The notes: generated by a model not told the origin, from the sequence alone. Shown: positions 1 through 12,129, counted from the first letter of the stretch. The stretch is 64,000 bases of DNA from Jaltomata sinuosa (GCA_003996215.1 QJPP01007231.1:186001-250000); one strand, 5' to 3'. Numbers and translations: made by a program.

Positions 1-1296
1 AAGTCCCAAGGGGAGTTCGCAGGTGCCTTCACCCCTCATTTTTCACATGCCTCAAAGGGCAATTCTTTGCCTTCTTTGAATAAAAAAAGCCAGGAAGTCA
101 GCCAGTCTATTATTAATAAGGGTATGCCAGTACGGTACACAAGATGTTGGCTGAGCTTTCAAAAGAAGTGAAGTAATTATATTTAGGATGTCACTAGGCA
201 ACTAACCCACCTTTCCGATACAATTGTTCTGGACCACGCCGCTATATTGAGACTGCCACCTTCCTATTTGAGTAAGAAATGAATATCAGACCCTACTGAC
301 GTTCAACCGATGATTGTCTAATTATATATGATGCATTTGGGAAGGTTCTAAAACCCATTTTGGGATCTATACAAAAATAATTGAGCAATTTTTACTTTCC
401 CAAGGAACATAGTTGAGAGAGTACACTTTCTTTCTTCTTCTTCCCTAGTGAAAAACACCATTGTAGACAATTTGAAGCTTGGAATTTGAGTTTATCTTGC
501 ATAATGAATGGAAATTTGGAAAACTCAATTTGTAGCTTGTCTTATTCCTTTGCTATGAGTAGCTAAATTTTATTCTATGGGTGTGTGCATGATGGGTGTT
601 TGAATTTAGGAATGGGTGTTGATTATTTAAGCTTATAATTGATTATTGAGTATGGGTCTATTTAATTCTTCATGTTTTAATTATACAAGTGATGGTTGCA
701 AACATTGATTTAGCTTCTTAATTTTGTGTTTGCTTGGAAGAGGAGTTCATAAATTGGGTAAGATTTCAATAGTAGGGATTTTGGATTATAAACCACAAAT
801 TAAGACTAGAGATAGCTTGATTATAAGAAATTCCCATCTAAGAGTCAAATCTAGAGATATTTTGATTCACTCAAGCATTAATTGGTTGGTTTGATGTTAA
901 ACTATGAGGCTTGAACAAAGACCATAGTAAATATACTTGGTAGGTTGAAAAACTATTAAGTATAGCTTAAACCAAGCTACCCATGCTAATGATTGAAAGT
1001 TTGCTTGAATAATCAATCCCTATCCCATTGTAAAACCTCATCGAAAGCACACCCCTAGGCTTCCTCTCTTGATTGAAACTTTTGTGTTTGCACCGCTAAA
1101 TTGTTATAATTCAAATTTTGATTTCCCATACCTTTTGCCCTAATTTTTACTTTTGCTTGTTCGAACAGTTGCTTACTCTGTGGCAAGTCTTTACACCATT
1201 CTCTGTGGATTTGACCCCAACATCCATTGGGTTACTTATTCTCTTGCTTGGATATTATGACCAATTCTTTCGGGATAGTGATTTTGAACGTTATCA
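1..1296 (+). repeat. B: partial Athila-type LTR, right-hand part
   Basis: The stretch is the reverse-complement counterpart of element A's 3' LTR (2946-4385). Matching blocks include the CTAGTGAAAAACACCATTG segment near 450, the segment around 900-1050 and the terminal block ending GTTATCA at 1291-1296. The LTR's 5' part lies off the left edge of the window. Its end abuts an RNase H coding sequence (C) with no tRNA-Asp primer site after it, so it is either a solo or 3' LTR inserted into C, or the scar of an internal deletion. The exact LTR terminus favours insertion. A short open frame at 1118-1372 crosses this junction and is not a gene. Confidence 0.8.
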
Positions 1297-2850
1297 CCAT
1301 ACAACTCTTAGGTACCGCATGGCTAAGAAGGATGCTAAACCTAGGTTGATACTGGGGGTATTGTTATTGTAAGAGTTTGAATTTGAGGTGAAGGAGCGAA
1401 AGGGGACTGAGAATTAGGTGGCTGACCACTTATCTAGATCTGAGGAAGAGGCAATGCTAAATATGAAGGATGAGCTCGAGATTGATGACACCTTCCCAGA
1501 TGAGAAAGTATTGGCTACATCCCAAGATTTTATCCTATAGTTTGCAGAATTTGCGAATTATCTAGTGAGTGATGTAGTGCCTTCTAATTTATCCTTCCAC
1601 CAGCACAAGAAGTTCATGTCTGATATGAAGAAGTTCTTCTGGTAAGAGCCATTCTTGTTCTGAGTTTGTGTCGATGAGATGATTTGATGATGTGTGCCAG
1701 AAGTTGAGATGATGGATATATTAGAGGCTTGTCATTCATCTCATATTGGGGTTATCATAGTGGTATCCAGACAGCCGATAAGATCATGCAATGTGGGTAC
1801 TACTGGCCATGTTTTCATCAGGATGCTCATGATTATGCAAAAGCTTATGACCAATGTCAAAGAGAAGGCGCCATCTTAAGAAAGCATAATCTTCTTCTCA
1901 CTCCCATCCTTGTGGTTGAACTGTTTGATGTGTGGGGCATTAACTTCATGTATCCATTTGTGAGTTCAAATGGTATGAAATATATATTGGTGGTTTTTGA
2001 TTATGCATCAAAGTAGGTGGAGGCGGTTATGCTTTCCAACAATGAAGGTAAAAGTTTCACATCATTCTTGAAGTGGAAGATTTTTTCCAGATTTGGTACA
2101 CCACGAGAGACCATCAGCGATGGAGGCTCTCACTTTTGCAATAGGTTATTTTGGGATCTACTTGAAAATTATGTGGTGAGGAATAATATGGAAACTCTTT
2201 ATCATCTGCAATCTAGTGGTCAAGTTAAGGTTTCCAATCGTGAAACAAAGACCATCCTTGTTAAGACTGTGAATGCACATAGAATGGATTGGTCTAGGAA
2301 ACTGGATGATGCTTTGTGGGTGTACCAGACTGCTTACAAGACCCTAATAGGTATGTTGCCATATCATCTTGTGTTTGGAAAGTCATGTCATCTATCGGTG
2401 GAGCTTGAGCATAAGGCCATGTGGGCGCTTAAGAAATTGAATTTGAATTGGTGTGATGCATCCTATCAATGACTTGATCAGTTAAATGAGTTGTATGAAC
2501 TGTGGCTCAAAGCTTATGAGAGTTCAGCCTTATATAAGGAGATGATGAAGTTGTACCACGACTAAAAGATTGAGAAAAGATACTTTGCATCGGGCATTTT
2601 GGTTTTGTTTTTAACTCAAGACTTTGCTTATTTCCTAGAAGCTGAAGTCTAAATGGATTGAACCATTTCAGGTGGTGCAAGTGTTCCCACTTGGTGATAT
2701 TGAGCTAGAAAATCATGAAGGTAAAAAGTTCAAGGTGAATTGTCAGCGTGTGAAAGCTTAAAGTTCAAGGTGAATTGTCAGCATGTGAAAGCTTACTTAG
2801 GGAATGCAGCAGAGATCAAAGTGGTGGAAGTTTGGGCCCTTAGTGAAGTC
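1297..2850 (+). pseudogene. C: Athila-type pol fragment (RNase H end and integrase)
   Basis: The fragment starts inside RNase H ([10 protein letters not shown] at about 1324-1353) and runs through the conserved ADHLSRSEEE linker near 1420-1450 into integrase. The integrase core has [14 protein letters not shown] and NRETKTIL. In the Athila copy A the first motif is WGIDFM, so the first catalytic aspartate is Asn here; the second Asp and the Glu are present. The C-terminal KSKWIEPFQVV and KKFKVNCQRVKAYL signatures lie at about 2643-2795. Several stops and frame changes, including one at a 35-bp duplication, make it non-functional. RT, protease and gag are missing on the left, where LTR B abuts. 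Confidence 0.85.
2726..2795 (+). repeat. 35-bp tandem duplication in C pol
   Basis: Two adjacent 35-bp copies (2726-2760 and 2761-2795) differ at one base (CGTG against CATG). They repeat the end of the integrase C-terminal region. Because 35 is not a multiple of three, the duplication shifts the frame shortly before the pol stop. Confidence 0.9.
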
Positions 2851-2868
2851 TGATTAGTGAAGGAACAT

Positions 2869-2910
2869 GTATCGTGTCGCTATGTTAAATCAGACGTTGC
2901 ATAGAAAACA
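2869..2910 (+). other. C: post-pol conserved motif (TTAAATCAGACG type)
   Basis: About 20 bases after the integrase stop lies a degenerate copy of the motif found after the coding block of A, E and M: a GTGTCGCTATG lead-in, TTAAATCAGACG, then a degraded GGCAAC part. Function unknown. Confidence 0.6.
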
Positions 2911-2945
2911 ACTAATGATATTCAAAAGAACTCACCCAAAGGAGG

Positions 2946-4385
2946 TGATAACGATCACCGAGCAAAATAATAAGTACTCAACGAATGTTGAGGTCGAATC
3001 CACGAAGATTGGTACGATGACTTGACACTAACACCGATAATCAATTAACTAAAGTAAGAAAATGTACGAACAAGCAAAAGTAAAGTTGGGGGAAAAGATT
3101 TGGGAAATCAAAAGTCAAGATGTAACAAAAAGGAAAAGTAAGCATAATTGATTTGATCAAGAGTTGTAAGACTAGGGGTGTTCTTCCGATGGGGTCTTAC
3201 AATGGGATACGGGTTGATTATTCAAGCAAACTTTCAATTATTAGCACGGGTAGCTTGGTTTAAGTTATACTTAGTAGTTTTTCAACCTACTAAGTATATT
3301 TACTATGGTTTTTTTCAAGCCCCATAGTGTGACATCAAACCATCCAATTTTGGCTTAGGTGAGTCAAACTATCTCTAGATTAGACTCTTAGATGGGAATT
3401 TCCTATAATCAAGCTATTTCTAACCTCAATTTGTGGCGAAAATCCCAAATCCCCACTATTAAACTCATACTCAATTTATGAACTTCTTCTTCAAGCAAGC
3501 ACATAATTCATAAGCTAAATTAATGTTTGCAACTATCAATTTTATAATTAAAACATGAATAATTCAATAAATGCATACTTAATAATCAATTTTATAAACT
3601 TAAATAATCAACACCCATTCCCAAATTTGAACACCCATCATACACACACCACTAGAATTGAGTTTAGCTACTCATATTTAAGAAATAATAGAAGCTACCA
3701 ATTGGGTTTTCCAAAATGCCATTAATTATGCAAGCTAAATTCAAATTCCAAGATCCAAATTGTTTACAATGGTGTTTTTCACTAGAGAAGAAGAAGAAGA
3801 AAAAATTATACTCTATCTACTATATTTCTTAGAAAGAAAAAAACTGATGTATATCCTTTGCACAGGTCCCAAAAAGGGTTTTGGAATCTTCCCAATAATG
3901 TCACAGACAGTTAGACAAAATTGACCTTTGGTGTATATGCAAGACAAGGGGCAAAGGCCCCTTCGGCCGCCCTTTGGGACTTGCGGCTCGCAGGTGCCCA
4001 ATCTTTCGGGCAGTGCTGTCCAAGTACTTGTGATGTATTGTGTGAAGGAAGGGGATATCACCCTTGGAGATATGTGGCTCACATTTGGCTGACTGCTCAA
4101 GCAGTGTCTGAACTCTCGTGTACGTAGGCACTTGCGAAACACAGGTGCTCTCTTGTTGCTCGAATGTCTGTTCGCCCATCTTAGCAGATCTTTGCGCTTT
4201 CGATCACCTATGTACTTTAGCTCCCATTTTAAGCTCTTTTGGGTTCAAATTCTTTTCTTCCTTCAATTGACTAAGAGTACCTGCATTTAAGACAATAAAG
4301 GCAATAAGTACATTTAAATCGCATCAAAACCTGGCAATATTTCATGAATAATGTCTCAATAAGCTTCTAGATTACAAGCTTATCA
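2946..4385 (-). repeat. A: 3' LTR
   Basis: About 1.44 kb. On the plus strand it opens TGATAACGATC and ends CTTATCA next to AACCCCCAAAG, which read on the minus strand is a polypurine tract followed by an LTR starting TGATAAG. It aligns with 21549-22860 and, inverted, with LTR B. A GC-rich patch at about 3955-4145 (CTTGCGGCTCGCAGGTG, CTTGCGAAACACAGGTG) occupies the same place as the palindromic-word clusters of other LTRs. Confidence 0.85.
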
Positions 4386-4400
4386 AACCCCCAAAGTTGA
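4386..4400 (-). promoter_or_regulatory. A: polypurine tract
   Basis: On the minus strand this reads CAACTTTGGGGGTT directly before the 3' LTR. It is the expected plus-strand DNA primer for the element. Confidence 0.75.
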
Positions 4401-4894
4401 ACTATTGCTTATCCTCAAGCAAGGCACTCACAAGGTAAGGATTGAAACAATTCTCAAAACATAAGGGTTGAACAAAGGATTATACCGACTCTAAGACTGA
4501 AGAAAGTAGTAAAGAAAAGACTTAAAACAAAAAGACTCAAACAAAGGTGTTCATCTCAACTAGTATCACCATAATCTCAAGGCAAGTACATATTTCAAAA
4601 CTCTTATTAAAATACCTCAATTTTCATTCAAAATCAGGGGATTTGTCATTCAAAACAAGATTATCAAGATTCTCAAGTCATTGGCATTAACCTTCAAGGT
4701 TTGCCTCAAGATTTGCCACCCAACTTGTCTCATTCATTCCTCTCAATTGAAATAGAGACTTAATTATTCATTTCAAGGATGTAATGCCACTCACCACAAG
4801 AGAGAATCCCACTCACAATCATGTAATTCAGAATGTAGGGATTATAATAGAATAAAAAGAGTCTCACTCTCTTAAAGACATTCGAGTATGCACA
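4401..4894 (-). other. A: non-coding 3' interior, first part
   Basis: No ORF of interest. The sequence matches E at about 40,640-41,120 (CTTGTCCTCAAGCAA-type start, CACTCACCACAAGAGAGAATCCCACTCAC block), which shows that A continues on the other side of J at 14,336. Confidence 0.8.
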
Positions 4895-7137
4895 TGTAAC
4901 ACCCCATGAACGTATCCAGCTATCTAAGTTAGAAACTTCAGAAATTTCCCATAATTCAGGGTCTACGAGTCCAACCACGAGTCGTGGTTGGAACCACGGT
5001 TCGTGGAAGGCACTCGTGGAATCAAGGATGCAAAAGGGTCAGGATCCATGAGTCCAGTCTACGGTCTATGGTTTGAATCACGGATCAATCCTGTTTACTC
5101 GTGGAAAGTATTCAGAGGGATGACATTTCCCAAATTCCCTTTAGGTTCTACGATTCAAGTCTACGACTCTTCATTCAAATGATGAGTCATAGTCTTGAGT
5201 CATGGTTTTATCGAGTCAGCCTAGCAACCTGAGTTCTATGACTCTATTCGATGAATCATGATCCATTCCACGGGTCCTTCCTGTTGACCCGTAGAAATGG
5301 AACGGAAGCCCAAGATTCCAGCCTGAGTTCTACGAATTGCAAATGATGACTATTCGTTCAGATCACGACTTGTAGACTGAGTCATGGTCACTGTAAGTTG
5401 ACCATTTTCTAGCTTTTTCCCCATTAAATCCCAGGGTTATTTTGGTTATTTCCCACTCTATTATGCATTAAGTGAAGTCATTTTGACTACTTTTAGAAGG
5501 ATTTTAACCCATATTACCCTAAGTTCATCCCAAGTTCCCCATTCTCCTCCCAAAAAGGAAAATCCCTCTTCAAGCTCAAGTCTCCAAGCTCCAAGTCAAG
5601 TCTCCAAATATTTTCCATTGAAGTGGGTAATCTTCACCTAAGGTATGTGGGTCTTTAGCAATGGGTTTCTTCCACCCTTTTGCCCAAAATCCCCAACTCA
5701 TGAATTTGAATTAGGAAGTTATGAAACTAGGGTTTTGAACCAAAATTAGGGAAAGTTTATAAAATCAGTTTCTATATTTAAATTCATGGTTTCTTATCGA
5801 TTATTCAGGATTTGATTATGATTCTTTAATTGATTTTGAAAGCCCAAGAATGAAAGTGGATTTCTAGCACGAACCCATGAATTTACATGTTTTCAAGAGG
5901 AAATTAGCATGATTAGCTATCATGGCACTTATGAACTTATGAAACTGTATGTATGATTTTTCAAGTATGAATTTGGTATGAAAAGCATGTTTTGAGCTAT
6001 GGCTAAGCTAAGCCTTCAGATTATGACTTTGAATTGCATAGCATCAGATATGTCTTTTGCTTTTCAAAATAGCTTTGGCATTAGATATGTCATTGGTTTT
6101 TAATTATCTTTGGCATTAGATATGTCATTGGGCTTTTTCTTAGCTTTGGCATAAGATATGTCATTGGTTTTGAACAGCTTTGGCATCCAATAGGTTATTG
6201 GTATTATATGAGCTATATGTATGTTTTTTGGAGTAATATTAGCACCGAGTTGGATGGGTGAGAGTACCCATGAGTCCCAGAACTACGTTGCCCCTGTAGG
6301 TTAAGTCTCGTGCTGGGCATCAATTTCAGGTGATCACATTATAGTTATGCCTTTGTACCCCTGGAAAGTTACATTAGGTCCTCTCGATGGAGTGTATACA
6401 TCAAATTCCATGTAGCTCATATGGTCTATGTCGGTTAGAGAACCTCCCACAGAAACAGTTTATGCTTTAAACATATATTGACTCTTCTCTTTCAGATTTC
6501 AGACTTACTACTTATGATTATATTTTTAGCTTATGATATTGCATTGAGTCATTACATTACAGATTTTACTATTACCATATGATTTCAGCTTCAAGGATGA
6601 TTTAGGCATGTTTTTCACCAATTATGCATGATCTCAGCTTTAAAGAGGCTTTAAAGTATATTTTTATCATGACCTATGCATATCCCACATACTCGATACA
6701 TCCTATAGTACTGACGCATATCTTGCTCTGCATCATTTGATGTTGCAAATTCAGGTGTTCCTTCTCAGACCCGTGGCTAGAGCTTTCAGGCCACTTTCTG
6801 TCAGCTATTGGTGAGTCCTCTTAGATCGAGGAATAGTTATGTTCTTAGTCAGTGTTAGCTATTATATTTTTTCTGCACTTCGAGTTAGCTAGGGTCTTGT
6901 CCTAGCAACTCTTTATGTCATGTAGATGCTTTTCAGACATAGACATTGTTCGAGTCTCTTTTTGGATTTTATGTTTCTAATTGACTTGATTACCTATGTA
7001 TATGATTCCAGATTTATCTATTTTGTTTCCGTTTACCTTTTGTTATGCTTGAGAATGCTATGACAAAGGGTTAGCTTGGGGCACTTATGGTCCCAAGTCC
7101 CGTATTACATCTAGGGGGGTAACCTCGGGTCATGACA
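4895..7137 (+). repeat. J: 5' LTR
   Basis: Starts TGTAACACCCC and ends CATGACA, 2243 bp. The first 500 bp carry a cluster of CCACGAGTCGTGG-like words, including a perfect palindrome with 10-bp arms CCAACCACGA and TCGTGGTTGG at 4971-4991. At 6071-6205 it has four copies of a roughly 35-bp repeat beginning AGCTTTGGCATTAGATATG; the 3' LTR has three, which accounts for most of the length difference between the two. Confidence 0.95.
6071..6205 (+). repeat. J 5' LTR internal tandem repeat, four units
   Basis: Units of about 35 bp begin at 6071, 6106, 6142 and 6176, each with TTTGGCAT, then a variant of AGATATGTCATTGG. The last unit is diverged. Confidence 0.85.
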
Positions 7138-7141
7138 AACA

Positions 7142-7153
7142 TGGTATCAGAGC
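7142..7153 (+). promoter_or_regulatory. J: primer binding site (tRNA-iMet)
   Basis: TGGTATCAGAGC, four bases after the LTR end, is complementary to the 3' end of plant initiator tRNA-Met. This is the standard minus-strand primer of Del/Tekay elements. Confidence 0.92.
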
Positions 7154-7349
7154 CTCAGATTCAAGGGTCCTAGGATGTCTGAAAGCCGCATCGAGTAGAG
7201 TCTCTTTCATGTGTGTGAAGCATGCCACACATATGAAAGGGGATCTATGAGGTGTCTTAGAAAAGAAACTTCACTTCTTTCCTGATCACATCGTACAATA
7301 TAGTTTAAGTCTAATATTCCTCTAATCCTTATCTTATGCATTTTAGATT

Positions 7350-8505
7350 ATGCCTCCTCGATGTGTTATGCCTCCCCGAGCTTCTCGAAATCGCGCTCCT
7401 CAAGTTCCAGTTCTCGATGTCATGAATGATGAGTTTAGGAATGCTATTCACCTACTAGATCAGACTTTGGCCAATCAACAGGCTCCTACCCCTGCTCATC
7501 CTCAAGGTGGGGTAGCAACCCGAGTTCGTGACTTTATCTGTATGAACCCGCCAGAGTTTTGGGGTTCAAAGTGAGTGAGGACTCGCTTAACTTTATTGAT
7601 AAAGTGAAGAATATCTTTGAGGTTATGCAAGTAGCGGGTGTTGATTGTGTTGAGCTTGCATCCTACCAACTCAAGAATGTGGCTCATATTTGGTTCATGC
7701 AATGGAAGGAGGCTAGGGTGAGGGATGCGATCCCCATGACTTTGGAGTGTTTTGAGAGAGCCTTTCTTGATAGTTTCTTTCCCCGTGAGTTAAGGCAAGC
7801 AAAGGTGGAGGAATTCATGAACTTGAGATAGGGTTCGATTTTGATGCAAGAGTATAGTTTAAAGTTCACTCAGTTGTCTAGGTATGCTCCCTCCATAGTA
7901 GCAGACCCGCATGATCAAATGAGAAAATTCATCTATGGTGTCTCGGATATGGTGAAAAAGGAGTGTAGGTCTTCTTTGTTATTGAGTTACATGAACATTT
8001 CTCGACTCATGACTCATGCCTATCAGATTAAGGGTGATAAGCTTAGGGAGATGGCTAGGAGAACAACAGAGGTAGATCTGAGGGATCAGGTTTTAGCCAT
8101 CAGAGGTCTGGTGGTGGACATCGCTCATCTTTCTAGAAGAAGTCTTCAGGACCTGTTCACTCTTCAGCTAGTGCTCCTTCTCAGGCCACCAGGCCCCACC
8201 ATGATCAGTTCGGTAGAGGTGCAGGCTCTTATTCTCAGGGTGGTGGTGCAAAGGGGTCTTTTTTCCCTCCTTGTACCAGGTGTGGGAAGAATCATCCCGG
8301 TGAGTGTCTAGCCGGTAGAGAGGGTTGCTTTGGTTGTGGTCAGCCTGGGCATCATATTAAGGATTGTACTTCAGCTAGAAAGGGACAGGGAGGTAGGACT
8401 CAGTATACCCCAGCAGCTTCAGGAGGTAGACCAGCCCCCCAGGGCGCAACTTCTAGTTTTGGTGGTCAGCGCCATAACCCTCTCTATGCTATGTCCTCCA
8501 GATAG
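7350..8505 (+). pseudogene. J: gag (frameshifted)
   Basis: Starts with ATG at 7350 (MPPRCVMPPRASRN). The capsid part runs through NPPEFWGSK, a frameshift near 7570, then SYQLKNVAHIWFMQW and FFPRELRQAKVEEFMNLR, followed by a stop near 7829. A further frame change precedes the zinc-binding region at about 8270-8367, which has CTRCGKNHPGEC followed by the knuckle CFGCGQPGHHIKDC. Gag would package element RNA. At least two frame changes and a stop disable it. Confidence 0.9.
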
Positions 8506-9000
8506 GAGAGTTCTCTCAATGTGGTTACCGGTATGTTGAAAGTCTTTTCTCATGATGTGTATGCTTTGTTGGACCCTGGTGCCTCTTTGTCTTTTGTAAC
8601 CCCTTATGTTTCTTGTAAGTTCAAGATTAGTCCCGAAATGCTTTTAGAACCCTTTCATGTTTCTACTCCTGTTGGTGAGTCAGTCCTAGATAAAAGAGTC
8701 TACCGAAATTGCCCTATCTCAGTCCTTCATAGAGTCACTTCAACGGATTTAGTAGAGTTGGAGATAACTGACTTTGATGTTATCCTTGGTATGGATTAGT
8801 TGTATGCATGTTATGCCTCAGTTGATTGACACACTCGTGTGGTTAGTTTCAAGTTTCCTCATGAACCTGTCCTAGAATGGCTAGGTAGTCCCTCTTCTTC
8901 GAAGGGTCATTTCATATCTTATCTTAAGGCTACGAAGATGATTTCTAAGGGTTATGTCTATCATATAGTTCGGGTTATATACATAGAGTCCAAGACCCCA
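8506..9000 (+). pseudogene. J: retropepsin-like protease
   Basis: The active-site motif is seen as LLDPGASLSFV near 8560-8595 (family form D-S/T-G; here DPGAS as in this element group), and the second half as DFDVILGMD at about 8770-8797. Two in-frame stops follow (8797-8799 and near 8827). The enzyme would cleave Gag-Pol. Confidence 0.85.
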
Positions 9001-10610
9001 ACTATTTAGTCTGTTCCTATTATGAATGAATTTCCAGAAGTGTTTCCTGATGATTTGCCTGGAATCCCTCCCGAATGGGAAATTGACTTTGGGATAGATC
9101 TTCTTCCAGATACGAATCCTATCTCTATTCCTCCCTATAGAATGGCCCCCGCAGAACTCAAAGAGTTGAAAGATCAACTGAAAGACTTGCTTAATAAGGG
9201 TTTCATCAGGCATAGTATTTCTCCTTTGGGTGCCCCAATTTTGTTTGTTCTGAAGAAGGATAGATCTCTTAGAATGTGTATTGATTACCATCAATTAAAC
9301 AAGGTCACAATCAAGAATAAGTATCCCATTCATAGGATTGATGACTTGTTCGATCAACTTCAGGGTGCTAGGTTTTTCTCCAAAATCGACCTTAGATTCG
9401 GTTATCATCAGCTTCAGGTTCGGGAGTGTGCTATCTCAAAGACGACATTAAGGACTTGGTATGGTCATTATGAGTTTGTTGTTATGTCTTTTGGTCTAAC
9501 AAATGCTCCTGCAGCTTTTATGGATTTGATGAATCGTCTGTTCAAATAGTATTTTGATATGTTTGTGATCGTTTTCATTGATGATATTCTCATCTACTTT
9601 CGGAGTGAGGAGGAGCATGCGGATCACTTGAGGGTTGTGTTACAAACTCTCAAGGATAGACAGTTGTTTGCTAAGTTTAGTAAGTGCGAGTTTTGGATGC
9701 AGTCTGTTGCTTTTCTAGGTCACATTATGACTAGTGATGGTATTCGGGTTGATTCTCAAAAGATTGAAGCGGTAATGAACTGGCCTACACCCACTTCTCC
9801 GTCCGATATTAGAAGTTTCTTGGGTTTGGCTGGTTACTATAGGAGATTTTTGGAAGGGTTTTCTTCTCTTGCTTCTCCATTGACCCGATTGACTCAGAAA
9901 AAGGTTAAGTTCCAGTGGTCCAACTCTTGTGAGAAAAGTTTCCAGGAATTGAAGACTCGATTGACTACAACTCTAGTGTTGGCTCTACCCGAGGGCCTTG
10001 AGGATTTTGTTATGTATTGTGATGTCTCCAGAATTGGTTTGGGTTGTGTTTTGATGCAACGGGGCAAGGTGATTGCTTATGCCTCGAGACAGCTTAAGGT
10101 GCATGAGAAGAACTACCCTACTCATAATCTTTAGCTAGCGGCCGTGGTTTTTACTTTGAATATTTGGAGACACTACTTGTATGGTGTGCATGTTGATGTG
10201 TTCATGGATCACAAAAGTCTTCAGTATGTGTTCACTCAAAAGGAGTTAACTTTGCGACAAAGGAGATGGCTTGAGCTCCTTAAGGATTATGATATGAGTG
10301 TACTTTACCATCTGGGAAAGCCCAATATTGTGGAAGATGCTTTGAGTAGGTTTTCCATGGGAAGTGTAGCTTCCATCGAAGGTGAAAGGAAGGAATTGGT
10401 TAAAGAAGTTCATAGGCTTACTCAGTTGGGAGTTCGCCTTATGGACTCGACCGAAGGTGGTGTGGTTGTGACTAATGATGCTAAATCATCCTTAGTGGCA
10501 GAAGTGAAAGCAAAGCAAGACCAAGATCCTGTTCTACTTCTTCTTAAGCGTGCAGTTCATCAGCAAAGGGTTGAGGTTTTCTCCCAAGGGGGAGATGGTG
10601 TGCTTCATTA
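9001..10610 (+). pseudogene. J: reverse transcriptase and RNase H
   Basis: RT motifs are clear: [12 protein letters not shown] (about 9136), [23 protein letters not shown] carrying the first catalytic Asp (about 9379-9414) and VFIDDILIY carrying the Asp pair (about 9580-9606). [11 protein letters not shown] follows near 9820. RNase H has [36 protein letters not shown] and LRQRRWLELLKDYD. In-frame stops lie at 9547-9549, 10132-10134 and 10612-10614, so no full enzyme can be made. Confidence 0.92.
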
Positions 10611-11896
10611 TTAGGGTTTCTTGTGTGTGGCATATGTTGATGGGTTGAGACAATAGATTTTGTCCGAGGCTCACAGTTCTAGATACTTCATTCATCCGGG
10701 TGCCACTAAGATGTGCCGTGACCTACGGAAAGTCTTTCGGTGGAATGGTATGAAGAAGGACATAGCTGAGTTTGTGGATAAGTGTCCCAACTGTCAACAG
10801 GTAAAGGTGGAACATCAAAGACCAGGTGGTATGCTTCAGGATATTGACCTTCCCTCTTGGAAATGGGAAGCAATCAATATGGACTTTATTACGGGTTTGC
10901 CTCATACTCGAAGGCAACACGATTCCATTTGGGTGATTGTCGACCGGATGACCAAGTCATCCCATTTCTTGGCTGTTAAGACTATGGATACCGCGGATGA
11001 TTATGCCAGACTCTATATTCGGGAGATAGTCCGATTGTATGGTATTCCCTTGTCCATCATTTAGGATAGAGGTCCTTAGTTTACATCTCAGTTTTGGAGG
11101 TCATTTCAGAAAGGTCTTGGCACTAAGGTGAAGCTTAGCATAGCTTTTCACCCTTAGACGGATGGCCAGGCCGAGCGTACTATTCAGACTTTGGAGGATA
11201 TGTTGAGGGCTTGTGTTATTGACTTCAAAGGAAATTGGGATGATCACTTACCGCTTATCGAGTTTGCTTACAACAACAGTTTCCACTCTAGCATCCAGAT
11301 GGCTCCGTATGAGGCACTTTATGGCCGAAGGTGTAGGTCTCCTATTGGTTGGTTCGAGGTTGGTGAGGCAGTTTTGATTGGTCTAGATTCTGTGCATGAG
11401 ACTATAGAGAAAGTTCAGCTTATTCGGGAAAGGTTGAATACCGCTCATAGTCGACAGAAATCTTATACGGATGTGAGGAGAAGGGAGTAAGAATTTGAAG
11501 TTGATGATTGGGTTTTCCTTAAGGTGTCACCCATGAAGGGTGTAATGAGGTTTGGCATGAAAGGAAAACTTAGTCCCCGTTTTGTAGGTCCTTATCATAT
11601 TTCGAGGAGAGTTGGTAGTGTTGCTTATGAGTTAGAGTTGCCAACAAAGTTGGAAGCAGTTCATCCAGTTTTCCATGTTTCCTTGTTGAAGAAGTGTGTT
11701 GGTGATCCGAGCTTGATTGTTCCTTTGGAAGATGTAGGTGTGAAGGATAGTCTCACCTATGAGGAGGTTCAAAGAAGTCGCTTCAGTAAAAGTCCTTTGG
11801 AGAAATCAGCTTGTTGAAGGTGCTACTTGGGAAGCGGAAGAGGACATGAAGGCAAAATATCCTCATCTCTTTCCTTCCGACTCAGTTCCAACTTGA
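10611..11896 (+). pseudogene. J: integrase with partly deleted chromodomain
   Basis: The zinc finger region (SSRYFIHPGATKM, then CPNCQQVKVEHQ) is followed by the catalytic core with [10 protein letters not shown], a DRG motif bounded by stops at about 11062 and 11077, and [10 protein letters not shown]; all three acidic residues are present. [11 protein letters not shown] and [12 protein letters not shown] follow. The chromodomain is damaged: relative to K about 41 bases are missing near 11771, shifting the frame, after which the [13 protein letters not shown] and KYPHLFPSDS signatures appear in another frame up to the stop at 11894-11896. Chromodomains of this group can steer integration to particular chromatin. 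Confidence 0.9.
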
Positions 11897-12112
11897 GGTA
11901 CTAGTTTTCTCATTAGTATATCACTCCGATTCTATTCCACCGGTTTATCTCATGATCCTATCATGCATACATGTTTCATGAAGTTAGTTTATCATATTTC
12001 ATGTTAAGAAGTTTAGTTTCCATGATTACTCCCTTGATTTCTATGTTATGATGTTTGGTTGGGCTGTTTTCCCCTCAGTTTCCCTTGTCTAGCCTTCATT
12101 CTAGGACGAATG
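11897..12112 (+). other. J: 3' untranslated spacer
   Basis: Short AT-rich non-coding stretch between pol and the polypurine tract. It contains the CATTCTAGGACGAATGATCC segment, which K shares in diverged form. Confidence 0.7.
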
Positions 12113-12129
12113 ATCCCAAGGGGGGATAT
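12113..12129 (+). promoter_or_regulatory. J: polypurine tract
   Basis: ATCCCAAGGGGGGATAT immediately before the 3' LTR. K has the matching sequence on the other strand at 26157-26174. Confidence 0.85.

Noticed and set aside
8881..9294. 137-codon minus-strand open frame
   Set aside because: Antisense to J's protease and RT region.
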